Assembly: GCF_014200495.1 (NCBI RefSeq)
Contig: NZ_JACHBY010000001.1
Span: 1,302,001 to 1,366,000, forward strand
Reading direction: 5' to 3'
Length of the DNA stretch: 64,000 bases
DNA from: Mucilaginibacter geliditolerans
GTDB lineage: Bacteria; Bacteroidota; Bacteroidia; Sphingobacteriales; Sphingobacteriaceae
Both the position numbers and the translations under genes were made by a program. The notes below the pieces were generated by a model. That model made no database searches. It was not told where the DNA came from and was given only the letters and a program-made list of their open reading frames with translations. Positions 25,346 through 33,774 of the stretch are shown here, one piece after another (position 1 is the first letter of the stretch; every line of letters starts with the position of its first letter).

Positions 25346-28039
25346 TTAGTAAGCCAAAGAGGAAAGGCTCTCCTCCAGAAGTTTCAACTTGGCTTCGGCA
25401 TCATTTTTTTTCTTTAACTCAACCTCAATTATTTCAGGTTTAGCATTATTCATAAAACGCTCATTACCAAGCTTTGCGTTAACTGATTTTAAAAAACCGT
25501 CGAGATATTCCTTTTCTTTCAGCAAACGGGCACGTTCCGCAACGGGATCCACGCTTTCATTTAGGGGAATATAAAATTCATCAGTGTGTACCATAAAGCT
25601 GATAGCGCCGCTTATTTTATCATCAACAATACTTAATTCGCTTATATTAGCCAGCTTTGCAATGATGGGTTCATAAGTTTTATAATTAAGCGCTGAACCC
25701 GATTTTAGCGATAGCCCCAATATTTCTTTTGGCGAAATTTGTTTACTGTTTCTAATATTTCTTATTTGCGCTATTACTTGTTTTACGCTCTCAGTTTCGG
25801 TAAGTAACTGGGTATTAGTTTCCCCATTGTTAGGCAATTGCGCAACAATACAACAATCCTGCTCGATCCTTTCCCCAAATAGCTCATCATGCCAAAGTTC
25901 CTCGGTAATGAAAGGCATAAACGGATGGAGTATTTTCAGAATATTTTCAAAGAAGGAAATAGTTTTCTGATAAGTCTCATTATCTATAGGATGCTGGTAA
26001 ACCGGCTTGATCATTTCAAGGTACCAGGCGCAAAAATCGTCCCATACCAGCTTGTAGGTCGCCATCAATGCTTCCGATAACCGGTATTGCGCAAAGTCGG
26101 CTTCAATCTCAACCAGCGCCTGGTTAAAGCGGCTATCAAACCATTCAATTGCTATCTTATTAGGGTTTGGCAAGCTGTTATCAACCTCCCAGCCTTTAAT
26201 TAATTTAAAGGCGTTCCATATTTTATTGGCAAAATTACGACCCTGTTCGCAATAGCTTTCGTCGAACATCAAATCATTACCCGCAGGCGAACACAGCAGC
26301 ATACCAACCCTTACACCATCAGCCCCAAATTTTTCTATCAGCCCGATAGGGTCAGGTGAATTACCCAACGATTTAGACATTTTCCTGCCCAGTTTATCGC
26401 GAACGATACCAGTTAAGTAAACATTTTTAAACGGAACCGCGCCCCTGAACTCATGCCCTGCCATGATCATCCTGGCTACCCAGAAGAATAATATCTCGGG
26501 TGCTGTTACCAGGTCGTTAGTTGGGTAATAATAATTGATATCAGCATTATTCGGATCTTTAAAACCATCAAAAACTGATATCGGCCACAACCATGATGAG
26601 AACCATGTATCCAAAACGTCTTCGTCCTGGGTTAAGTCTACTGTTGTGAGTTGAGAGTTGTCAGTTGTGAGTTTTTGAGCCTCAACCAACGCTTCTTCTG
26701 CTGTTTTAGCAATCACATACTGCCCGTTTGGTAAATACCATGCCGGTATCTGTTGCCCCCACCAAAGCTGGCGACTGATATTCCAGTCGCGCACGTTCTC
26801 CATCCAGTGACGATAGGTGTTCTCAAATTTTTCAGGGATTAGTTTTATATCGCCATCCAACACATAATCAAGCGCAGGTTTAGCCATCTCACCCATCTTG
26901 CAAAACCATTGCATAGATAGTTTGGGTTCAATAACCGCGTCGGTACGTTCTGAAAAGCCTACTTGTGATTTGTAATCTTCAATTTTCTCTAATGATCCTG
27001 CTTCCTCTAATAGAGTTGCAATCTTTTTACGGGCGATAAAGCGGTCTTCACCAACTAATATCTGTGCTTTTTCGTTCAGGGTGCCATCATCATTTAAAAT
27101 ATCAATAACCGGCAGGTGATGTTTTATACCCAGTTCATAGTCATTCAGATCATGCGCCGGTGTAACCTTTAAACAGCCGGTACCAAAATCCATGGTAACG
27201 TATTCATCTAATATAATAGGTATCTCCCTGTTAATTAAAGGAATAATAGCTTTTTTGCCATGCAGGTGAAAATATCTCTCATCATTCGGGTTGATACAGA
27301 TAGCCGCATCAGCCATGATAGTTTCAGGGCGGGTAGTAGCGATGGTTAGGAAGTCGGAAAGTCCGGAAGATGGTAAGTCCGCAAGATCGCTTTCGGTCTT
27401 CCCGTCTTTCGGACTTTCGGACTTAACAGCATACTTAATATAATAAAGCTTCTGATTTACTTCCTTCCTTATAACTTCCTCATCTGATACCGCAGTTTTC
27501 CCCTGCGGATCCCAGTTCACCATGCGCACGCCTCTATATATCAGACCTTTTTTATATAGATCAATAAAGGTGTCTATAACCGCTTCCGACAGATCATCAT
27601 CCATGGTAAAACGGGTGCGGTCCCAGTCGCATGATGCGCCCAGTTTTTTAAGCTGATCGAGTATGATACCGCCGTATTTCTCTTTCCATTCCCAGGCATA
27701 GCTTAAAAATTCGGCACGGGTGAGGTCTTTTTTGGCTATACCGCGCTCTTTAAGCATGGCTACCACTTTGGCTTCGGTAGCAATACTGGCATGGTCGGTA
27801 CCCGGCACCCAGCAGGCATTTTTACCCTGCATACGGGCACGGCGAATGAGCACATCCTGTATGGTATTATTTAACATATGGCCCATGTGCAAAACGCCGG
27901 TGACGTTTGGAGGAGGCATTACAATGGTATAAGGCTCGCGCTCATCAGGCACAGACCTGAAAAACTTGTGCTGTAACCAATAGCTGTACCATTTATCCTC
28001 TGCTTCCTTTGGCTGATATGTTTTATTAGAAATACTCAT
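25346..28039 (-). CDS. valS: valyl-tRNA synthetase
   Basis: Class I synthetase charging tRNA-Val, 897 residues. HIGH motif as HMGH (His51-His54, in PPPNVTGVLHMGH), editing-domain motif TTRPET, KMSKS in GRKMSKSLGNSPDP, and a C-terminal coiled-coil arm (ERARLLKEKEYLDGFL). The ATG at 28039 lies 6 nt after a -7 box; a TTG three codons upstream is part of that box. Two in-frame segments look like intergenic repeat text: residues ~206-230, just before the editing motif, and ~457-466. Monocistronic. Confidence 0.96.
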   Translation of the reverse strand: MSISNKTYQPKEAEDKWYSYWLQHKFFRSVPDEREPYTIVMPPPNVTGVLHMGHMLNNTIQDVLIRRARMQGKNACWVPGTDHASIATEAKVVAMLKERGIAKKDLTRAEFLSYAWEWKEKYGGIILDQLKKLGASCDWDRTRFTMDDDLSEAVIDTFIDLYKKGLIYRGVRMVNWDPQGKTAVSDEEVIRKEVNQKLYYIKYAVKSESPKDGKTESDLADLPSSGLSDFLTIATTRPETIMADAAICINPNDERYFHLHGKKAIIPLINREIPIILDEYVTMDFGTGCLKVTPAHDLNDYELGIKHHLPVIDILNDDGTLNEKAQILVGEDRFIARKKIATLLEEAGSLEKIEDYKSQVGFSERTDAVIEPKLSMQWFCKMGEMAKPALDYVLDGDIKLIPEKFENTYRHWMENVRDWNISRQLWWGQQIPAWYLPNGQYVIAKTAEEALVEAQKLTTDNSQLTTVDLTQDEDVLDTWFSSWLWPISVFDGFKDPNNADINYYYPTNDLVTAPEILFFWVARMIMAGHEFRGAVPFKNVYLTGIVRDKLGRKMSKSLGNSPDPIGLIEKFGADGVRVGMLLCSPAGNDLMFDESYCEQGRNFANKIWNAFKLIKGWEVDNSLPNPNKIAIEWFDSRFNQALVEIEADFAQYRLSEALMATYKLVWDDFCAWYLEMIKPVYQHPIDNETYQKTISFFENILKILHPFMPFITEELWHDELFGERIEQDCCIVAQLPNNGETNTQLLTETESVKQVIAQIRNIRNSKQISPKEILGLSLKSGSALNYKTYEPIIAKLANISELSIVDDKISGAISFMVHTDEFYIPLNESVDPVAERARLLKEKEYLDGFLKSVNAKLGNERFMNNAKPEIIEVELKKKNDAEAKLKLLEESLSSLAY
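26643..26672. repeat. iterated-word insert inside valS
   Basis: GTTGTGAGTTGAGAGTTGTC then AGTTGTGAG: an iterated (A/G)GTTGTGAG word reading LTTDNSQLTT in ValRS, between the catalytic core and the DLTQDEDVLDTWFSS block. ValRS proteins that I recall have only a short spacer here. Confidence 0.5.
27351..27424. repeat. palindromic repeat in frame inside valS
   Basis: Left arm AAGTCGGAAAGTCCGGAAGA, right arm TCTTTCGGACTTTCGGACTT; they pair over about 22 bp with few mismatches and iterate GGAAAGTCC. The 74 bp encode roughly KSESPKDGKTESDLADLP plus seven residues, an extra hydrophilic segment directly ahead of FLTIATTRPET. Confidence 0.75.
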
Positions 28040-28045
28040 AGGGTG

Positions 28046-28053
28046 CAAAAATA
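28046..28053 (-). promoter_or_regulatory. valS -7 box TATTTTTG
   Basis: On the minus strand TATTTTTG is followed by CACCCT and the valS ATG (28039), a 6-nt gap. Confidence 0.6.
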
Positions 28054-28068
28054 ATTATTTTTAGTTCA

Positions 28069-28166
28069 TAGTTGATGGTTCATAGTTCATAGTTGCATTT
28101 AGTTTTTTAATAAAAATATTAAACTCTATTTCTTTGATCTTGCTATGAACTATGAACCATCAACTA
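28069..28166. repeat. iterated-word inverted repeat upstream of valS
   Basis: AGTTGATGGTTCATAGTTCA ending in TAG at the left and CTATGAACTATGAACCATCA ending in ACT(A) at the right: about 23 perfect bp, built from TAGTTCA words. The rest of the 28049-28387 gap holds a weak GGGGGTGT / ACATCCCCC pairing (28283-28330) and a TATCTTTA box (28359-28366) for the next gene. Confidence 0.8.
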
Positions 28167-28387
28167 TTAACCAATTTTCTGCAACAATAATATTACAAAA
28201 GCGCTGTTATACATACAAATGCACTCATTTTCATGAAAACATTACATGTAAGGCCTTTTATCCATTACATCCTTAAAAAATCGGGGGTGTATGCTATAGT
28301 TAATTGGTTTAATCGTTAGTGACATCCCCCTGCTTCACTCGTATTACCAATAAATTATTATCTTTAAAAGTTTAATATGATCTCATT

Positions 28388-30451
28388 ATGAAAGTAAAGC
28401 CCTTTAATCTGGTGCTTGCCGGTGCATTATGCCTTTCGGTAAGCGCTTTTGCCTTTGATGGCGGTAAAAATCCCAAACCAAATCCTGTTCACCCTAAAAA
28501 ATTTATTGACCCGGCTAACATGGACCAGTCCATTAAACCCGGCGACAATTTTTTTGATTATGCCAACGGCAACTGGATAAAGAACAACCCTATCCCCGCT
28601 AAAGAAACCCGCTGGGGAAGTTTCAGCATACTGCACCAGGATAACACCGATAAATTATTAAAACTGCTGAACGAGGTTAGTTCAACTCCCGGCCAGCCAA
28701 AAGGGAGCCTGAAACAACGTGTTGGCGACCTGTATGCAAGCGGTATGGACACCGTTACCATTGATAAACTGGGCTACACGCCTATAGCAGGTGATCTGGC
28801 ACGTATTGATAAGATAACCGACCTGAATGGTATTATCAGTGAAATAGTATACGAGCGCTTAAACGGCATAGGAAGCCCGTTATTTGGCTTTGGTGTGGGC
28901 CAGGATGATAAACATCCTAATAAAAACATAGTGAACTTTAACCAGGGTGGTACAAGCCTGCCGGATCGTGATTATTATTTAAAAAGCAGTGCACGCAATC
29001 AGGCTATTCATGATGCTTACACAAAATACGTTACTACCCTGTTTACCTTAACAGGAACCAATGCCGATGATGCAGCTAAAAACGCATCGACTATATTCAA
29101 TTTTGAGAAAGTACTCGCTAAAGCGCAGCTAAGCCGTGTTGCCATGCGCGACCCTAATGTCACTTATAATAAATACTCGGTGACTTATTTCAGCAGCATT
29201 ACCCCACATTTAAACTGGGCGCAATTGTTAACCGCGCTGAAAACACCGGGCCAGGATACCGTATTGGTTGCCGAACCTGCATTTTTTATGGCTGCTGATA
29301 CATTGTTGGCTTCTACCTCCATATCAGATCTGAAAGTATATTTAAAATGGAACATTCTTAAAGGCTCGGCAGGCGCGTTAAGTGACCCGTTTGTGAAAGC
29401 AAATTTTGATTTCAGTGCCGCTTTAAGCGGACAAAAGGTACAGACACCGCGTAATGAGCGCATGTCGGGCCTGGTTGATGGCAGTTTGGGTGAATTATTG
29501 GGGCAATTATATGTAGAAAAATACTTTACACCTGCCGCCAAGCAATATATGATTGACCTGGTGAACAACCTGAAGGAAACCCTGGGCGACCGTATTAAAC
29601 GCCTTGATTGGATGAGCGACGAAACCAAACAGCGCGCGCTTAAAAAATTAGCTGCCTTTACCGTAAAAATTGGCTACCCTGATAAATGGCAAACTTATGA
29701 TGGTGTTGTAATTGACCGTAATGATTATATGGGCAATTTAAGGCGCCTGAGCACGTGGAGATATAATTACAATGTTAGTCAGCTAGGTAAACCTGTTGAT
29801 AAAAAACGCTGGGGAATGACGCCGCCAACAGTTAACGCTTACTACAACCCTGCAAATAATGAGATCGTTTTCCCTGCCGGGATATTACAGTTCCCTTTCT
29901 TTGATTTTGGGGCAGATGATGCCGTTAATTATGGTGGTATAGGAGCCGTTATAGGCCACGAAATGACCCACGGCTTTGACGACCAGGGCCGCCAGTATGA
30001 TGCTGATGGTTCCCTGCGCAACTGGTGGAACAGCGCTGATGCTGATAAATTTAAAATACGTGCCGACCAGGTAGTAGCACAGTACAACGCATTTACAGTG
30101 CTTGATTCTATCCATGTAAATGGCAAACTAACCCTTGGTGAAAACCTTGCAGATTTGGGTGGTGTAAACATCGCTTACGAAGCCTTTAAGAAAACCAAAG
30201 AAGGGCATTCAACCACTAAGATTGATGGTTTTACACCTGACCAGCGTTTCTTCCTGTCGTGGGCGCAAGTTTGGAGAAGCGCGCAAAGGCCTGAATCAGC
30301 CGCACAGCGTATCTTAACTGATCCACATTCACCTGAGCAATACCGCTGCAATGCCCCGCTTACTAATATCGACGCATGGTATACCGCATTTAATGTAAAA
30401 CCTGGTGATAAAAATTATAAGAAACCAGAGGATAGGATTAAGGTTTGGTAA
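28388..30451 (+). CDS. M13 family (neprilysin/PepO-type) metallopeptidase
   Basis: A 687-residue exported zinc endopeptidase. A signal peptide (to about residue 23, SAFAFDGG) precedes IKPGDNFFDYANGNWIKNNPIPA, the standard M13 N-terminus. The zinc site is VIGHEMTHGFDDQGRQ (HExxH) and ENLADLGG (third ligand Glu and ExxxD), and NAYYNPANNEIVFPAGIL is the substrate-groove motif. The C-terminus EDRIKVW is as in the family. It likely degrades peptides in the periplasm. Single gene with its own terminator. Confidence 0.95.
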   Translation: MKVKPFNLVLAGALCLSVSAFAFDGGKNPKPNPVHPKKFIDPANMDQSIKPGDNFFDYANGNWIKNNPIPAKETRWGSFSILHQDNTDKLLKLLNEVSSTPGQPKGSLKQRVGDLYASGMDTVTIDKLGYTPIAGDLARIDKITDLNGIISEIVYERLNGIGSPLFGFGVGQDDKHPNKNIVNFNQGGTSLPDRDYYLKSSARNQAIHDAYTKYVTTLFTLTGTNADDAAKNASTIFNFEKVLAKAQLSRVAMRDPNVTYNKYSVTYFSSITPHLNWAQLLTALKTPGQDTVLVAEPAFFMAADTLLASTSISDLKVYLKWNILKGSAGALSDPFVKANFDFSAALSGQKVQTPRNERMSGLVDGSLGELLGQLYVEKYFTPAAKQYMIDLVNNLKETLGDRIKRLDWMSDETKQRALKKLAAFTVKIGYPDKWQTYDGVVIDRNDYMGNLRRLSTWRYNYNVSQLGKPVDKKRWGMTPPTVNAYYNPANNEIVFPAGILQFPFFDFGADDAVNYGGIGAVIGHEMTHGFDDQGRQYDADGSLRNWWNSADADKFKIRADQVVAQYNAFTVLDSIHVNGKLTLGENLADLGGVNIAYEAFKKTKEGHSTTKIDGFTPDQRFFLSWAQVWRSAQRPESAAQRILTDPHSPEQYRCNAPLTNIDAWYTAFNVKPGDKNYKKPEDRIKVW

Positions 30452-30487
30452 TTTTAGTCGGAAGTCTATAGCCTTAAGTACTGAGTC

Positions 30488-30514
30488 AAAGCCCTCTGTT
30501 TATCGGAGGGCTTT
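30488..30514 (+). terminator. rho-independent terminator of the M13 peptidase gene
   Basis: AAAGCCCTC / GAGGGCTTT stem with a 9-nt loop followed by GTTATTT. It is nested in a wider inverted repeat, TAGTCGGAAGTCTA (30455-30468) and TAGACTTCTGACT (30541-30553). Confidence 0.8.
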
Positions 30515-30574
30515 GTTATTTATAAACCAATTACTGACTTTAGACTTCTGACTCAAGACTTACATACTATTCCA

Positions 30575-30582
30575 TATCTTTG
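30575..30582 (+). promoter_or_regulatory. -7 box TATCTTTG of the MBL-rhodanese gene
   Basis: TATCTTTG ends 9 nt before the ATG at 30592; a TTG inside the box is not a credible start. Confidence 0.6.
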
Positions 30583-30591
30583 CCACAATTT

Positions 30592-31932
30592 ATGATTATC
30601 CATCAATTTTACGATAAAGGTTTGGCGCATGCCTCTTACGCTGTTATCCGCACAGGCAAAATGATCGTCATTGATCCGGCGCGCGATCCGCAGCCCTATT
30701 ATAATTTTGCTACCCTGCATGAGGCCGATATTGTGGGCGTTATAGAAACGCACCCACATGCCGATTTTGTAAGCTCCCATTTGGAGATACACCAAACAAC
30801 TGGCGCAATAATTTATGTAAGCAAGCTTACCGGCGCTGAATATCCGCACGAAACCTTTGATGATGGAGATAGCATTGAACTGGACGATATCAAACTAAAA
30901 GCCATAAACACACCGGGCCATTCGCCTGATTCTATCTGTATCTTATTGCAGAATGAATATGGCAATGATGTAGCCATTTTTACCGGCGACACGCTGTTTG
31001 TAGGCGATGTTGGCCGCCCGGATCTGCGTGAGGATGTGGGCAATATCACTGCCAAAAAAGAAGAACTGGCAAGGCAGATGTATCACTCCACCCGTGATAA
31101 ACTGATGAAATTGCCTGAGCACACTACCGTTTACCCGGCACATGGCCCCGGCTCGTTATGCGGTAAAAACATAAGCCCTGATCTGCACACTACCATAGGC
31201 CGCGAATTGCGCGAGAACTATGCCCTGCAACTGATGGATGAAGTGCAATTTGTTAAAACATTGACCGAGGACCAGCCCTTTGTGCCCAAATACTTTGGCT
31301 TTGATGTAGAGCTTAATAAAAAAGGAGCGCCTGCATTTGATGACAGTGTTAACAGCGTTCCGAAAGTGGCATATGACACTGTATTAGAGAAGAATATATT
31401 GATTATTGATACCCGCCCAAACGACGAATTTAGAAAAGGACATTTAAAAGGTGCTATTAACCTGCAGGATGGCGGAAAATTCGAGACCTGGCTTGGCTCA
31501 ATAGTCGGCCCGGATGAACAATTTTATCTGATTGCCGGCAGCGAAAGTGAGTTGGATACAATGATCGGTAAAACAGGGAAGATAGGATACGAAAAAAACA
31601 TCGAAGCTGGATTACTGACGCCAGAGAACCTTCATGAAGTATCTACCGATCTTGATCTGGACGATTTTAAAGCAAACACCGATAACTACAACGTAGTTGA
31701 TGTACGCAACTGGGGTGAGGTAAACGGCGGTTTGCTCTTTGATAATGCAACCACTATCCCACTGCCTGAATTGCGTGAGCGTATAAAAGATATTCCAACT
31801 GATAAACCAATTGTGGTACATTGTGCTGCCGGTTACCGCTCTGCTGCGGCTACCAGTATTATAGCGGCTAGCATTAAGAATGTTCCGGTTTATGATCTGG
31901 GTGAGGAGATAACATCAATATTAAATAATTAA
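30592..31932 (+). CDS. MBL-fold hydrolase with two rhodanese domains (persulfide dioxygenase-like)
   Basis: A 447-residue cytosolic protein. Residues 1-230 form an ETHE1/glyoxalase II-type MBL domain: the metal motif THPHADFVSSH (HxHxDxxxSH), NTPGHSPDS, FTGDTLFVGDVGRPDL and VYPAHGPGS. Two rhodanese domains follow: the first (~265-350) ends LIAGSESELD and lacks the active Cys; the second (~365-445) has VVHCAAGYRS with the Cys. Relatives oxidise persulfides to sulfite or handle sulfane sulfur. The ATG at 30592 (MIIHQFYDKGL) matches the family start. Single gene. Confidence 0.87.
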   Translation: MIIHQFYDKGLAHASYAVIRTGKMIVIDPARDPQPYYNFATLHEADIVGVIETHPHADFVSSHLEIHQTTGAIIYVSKLTGAEYPHETFDDGDSIELDDIKLKAINTPGHSPDSICILLQNEYGNDVAIFTGDTLFVGDVGRPDLREDVGNITAKKEELARQMYHSTRDKLMKLPEHTTVYPAHGPGSLCGKNISPDLHTTIGRELRENYALQLMDEVQFVKTLTEDQPFVPKYFGFDVELNKKGAPAFDDSVNSVPKVAYDTVLEKNILIIDTRPNDEFRKGHLKGAINLQDGGKFETWLGSIVGPDEQFYLIAGSESELDTMIGKTGKIGYEKNIEAGLLTPENLHEVSTDLDLDDFKANTDNYNVVDVRNWGEVNGGLLFDNATTIPLPELRERIKDIPTDKPIVVHCAAGYRSAAATSIIAASIKNVPVYDLGEEITSILNN

Positions 31933-31939
31933 AAAAATA

Positions 31940-32032
31940 GTCATGTTGAACTTGTTTCAACATCCCATAAGCTAAGTATATACCATGCAGGCTAATTGTC
32001 CTGTGAGATCCCGAAACAAGTTCGGGATGACG
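31940..32032. repeat. intergenic repeat, family D (GTCATGTTGAACTTG)
   Basis: GTCATGTTGAACTTGTTTCA at the left, CTGTGAGATCCCGAAACAAG and TTCGGGATGAC at the right; each side also forms its own small stem (GAAACAAG / CTTGTTTC). The partial copy is at 11707-11766. Confidence 0.7.
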
Positions 32033-32057
32033 GGAGATTTATGAACTACTATCAACT

Positions 32058-32744
32058 ATGAACCACGAACTAAAGATCGTTCAAACTGCCGATGGCTCCA
32101 ATACCATCTTCAACAGCGAAGTTGGCGAGAACTACCATTCGCGCCACGGAGCATTGCAGGAGAGCAGGCATGTGTTCGTTGAATCTGGGTTAAAGCATTT
32201 TTTATCAACTAACAACAATGATAATGTCAGCATCCTGGAGGTTGGTTTCGGAACAGGATTAAACTTCCTATTATCTGCTGATTACTGCACAGAAGAAAAT
32301 ATCCAACTTGATTATACAGGGATTGAGGCTTATCCTCTTACATCTGAGATGATCAGCCAAACAGGCTATGATGCATATGTAACACCAGCTTTGTGGGAAA
32401 CATTCATTTATAATTACCCACAAACATTATTAAAGCAAGTCGATCTAAATCCTAACTGCCAACTGCAAATTGCCCACTGCAAACTGCTGGATTTTCAGTC
32501 GGAGAAGCAATACGATGTAATTTATTTCGATGCCTTTGCTGCTGTTCATCAACCCGAAATGTGGGATGAAACAGCCATTACCCATACCCTGAAATTTTTA
32601 AAACCCGGCGGTGTGTTTGTTACCTACGCCATTACTGGCAACTTAAAACGCACTATTAAGGGTTTAGGCCTAAAAGTTGAGAAAGTTCCCGGCGCGCCGG
32701 GAAAGAGGGAGATGCTGAGAGCTACCAGATGTGCAGATTTGTAG
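32058..32744 (+). CDS. mnmD: tRNA 5-methylaminomethyl-2-thiouridine(34) methyltransferase, MnmD
   Basis: A 228-residue stand-alone MnmD (no MnmC oxidase domain), doing the last methylation of mnm5s2U34 in tRNA. Motifs: N-terminal GENYHSRHGALQESRHVF, SAM-binding LEVGFGTGLNFLL (~residue 55-67), YDVIYFDAFAAVHQPEMWDE and PGAPGKREMLRA at the end. An in-frame stretch at 32454-32487 (residues ~133-144, NCQLQIAHCKLL) and the last codons plus stop (32728-32744) are repeat text. Single gene ahead of mazG. Confidence 0.93.
   Translation: MNHELKIVQTADGSNTIFNSEVGENYHSRHGALQESRHVFVESGLKHFLSTNNNDNVSILEVGFGTGLNFLLSADYCTEENIQLDYTGIEAYPLTSEMISQTGYDAYVTPALWETFIYNYPQTLLKQVDLNPNCQLQIAHCKLLDFQSEKQYDVIYFDAFAAVHQPEMWDETAITHTLKFLKPGGVFVTYAITGNLKRTIKGLGLKVEKVPGAPGKREMLRATRCADL
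32454..32487. repeat. iterated ACTGC word in frame inside mnmD
   Basis: AACTGCCAACTGCAAATTGC then CCACTGCAAACTGC. The same words occur, inverted, in the intergenic stretch 61570-61605 (GCAGTGGGCAGTTTGC). Confidence 0.65.
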
Positions 32745-32855
32745 ATGTGCAAATATGCAGATGATTTTAAATACACTTTTCAATAAATCTATAAATCACT
32801 AATTCAATAATTGGCTAAAATCTGCACATTTGCATATACGCACATTTGCACATCA
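32728..32855. repeat. iterated-word inverted repeat spanning the mnmD stop codon
   Basis: Left arm GATGTGCAGATTTG...GATGTGCAAATATGCAGAT, right arm ATCTGCACATTTGC...CGCACATTTGCACATC (32819-32855 region). The left arm supplies the last mnmD codons (Cys-Ala-Asp-Leu) and its TAG stop. Related words recur at 41755-41798. Confidence 0.75.
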
Positions 32856-32860
32856 GAAAC

Positions 32861-33664
32861 ATGCCATTAATACCACCCGTTACCGCCCCCACCCCCGCTA
32901 CCGCTTTTGAAAGACTGCTCACCATTATGGATGACCTGCGGATGAATTGTCCCTGGGATAAAAAGCAGACGCTCGAAAGCCTGCGCCACTTAACCATTGA
33001 GGAAACCTACGAGCTATCTGATGCTATATTAAGCGGTGATATGCCCGAGATACGGAAGGAACTGGGTGACATTATGCTGCACCTGGTTTTCTACGCTAAA
33101 ATTGGTTCGGAAACAGGTGACTTTGATATAACCGGAGTACTCAACGGCATTTGCGACAAGCTGGTTAACCGCCACCCGCATATTTATGGCGATGTGGATG
33201 TGCAGAACGAAGAGGATGTAAAACGCAACTGGGAACAGATAAAACTAAAGGAAGGCAATAAATCAGTTTTAGGTGGCGTGCCGCTGTCGTTACCTGCATT
33301 AGTAAAAGCATCGCGCATACAGGAAAAGGCCCGTGGTGTTGGGTTCGACTGGGAAGAAAAAAGCCAGGTATGGGCCAAGGTAGAGGAAGAATTACAGGAG
33401 TTTAAAGATGAATTTAATGTAGAAGATGGAAGCACCATAGACCATGAAAGGGCTGAAAGCGAATTTGGCGACCTGCTATTTTCCCTCATCAACTATGCCC
33501 GCTTCATCAACATAAACCCCGAGGACGCACTGGAGAAAACCAATCGTAAATTCATCAAACGTTTTCAATACCTGGAAAGCAAAGCCCAGGAGATAGGCAA
33601 GCAACTACATGATATGAATTTGGCCGAGATGGATGTATTTTGGAACGAGGCGAAGAAGTTGTAA
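32861..33664 (+). CDS. mazG: nucleoside triphosphate pyrophosphohydrolase MazG
   Basis: A 267-residue tandem-domain MazG that hydrolyses (d)NTPs to monophosphates and PPi. The first domain has LRMNCPWDKKQTLESLRHLTIEETYELSDAI and EIRKELGDIMLHLVFYAKI (the EExxE12-28ExxD metal motif); the second repeats it more weakly, ERAESEFGDLLFSLINYARF. The ATG at 32861 (MPLIPPVTA) is taken because the in-frame TTG five codons upstream lies inside the repeat arm. It is convergent with the permease gene via a family A palindrome. Confidence 0.94.
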   Translation: MPLIPPVTAPTPATAFERLLTIMDDLRMNCPWDKKQTLESLRHLTIEETYELSDAILSGDMPEIRKELGDIMLHLVFYAKIGSETGDFDITGVLNGICDKLVNRHPHIYGDVDVQNEEDVKRNWEQIKLKEGNKSVLGGVPLSLPALVKASRIQEKARGVGFDWEEKSQVWAKVEEELQEFKDEFNVEDGSTIDHERAESEFGDLLFSLINYARFININPEDALEKTNRKFIKRFQYLESKAQEIGKQLHDMNLAEMDVFWNEAKKL

Positions 33665-33675
33665 TTATTAAAACA

Positions 33676-33762
33676 TGTCATTGCGAGCGATAGCGTGGCA
33701 ACCTCGTCGCTTGCTTATGGAACGCGACGAGGTTGCTTCGTCGTTCCTCACAGCAATGACAC
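33676..33762. repeat. palindromic intergenic repeat, family A
   Basis: TGTCATTGCGAGCGATAGCG with GGCAACCTCGTCGC on the left and GCGACGAGGTTGCTTCGTCG with CAGCAATGACA on the right. It is in inverted orientation relative to 3181-3264: the GCGATAGCG arm is on the left here and on the right there. It lies between convergent mazG and the permease gene. Confidence 0.88.
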
Positions 33763-33774
33763 AGGGTTTGTGGG

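Noticed and set aside
28283..28330. Riboswitch in front of the M13 peptidase gene
   Set aside because: Only a weak GGGGGTGT / ACATCCCCC pairing; no known aptamer pattern seen.
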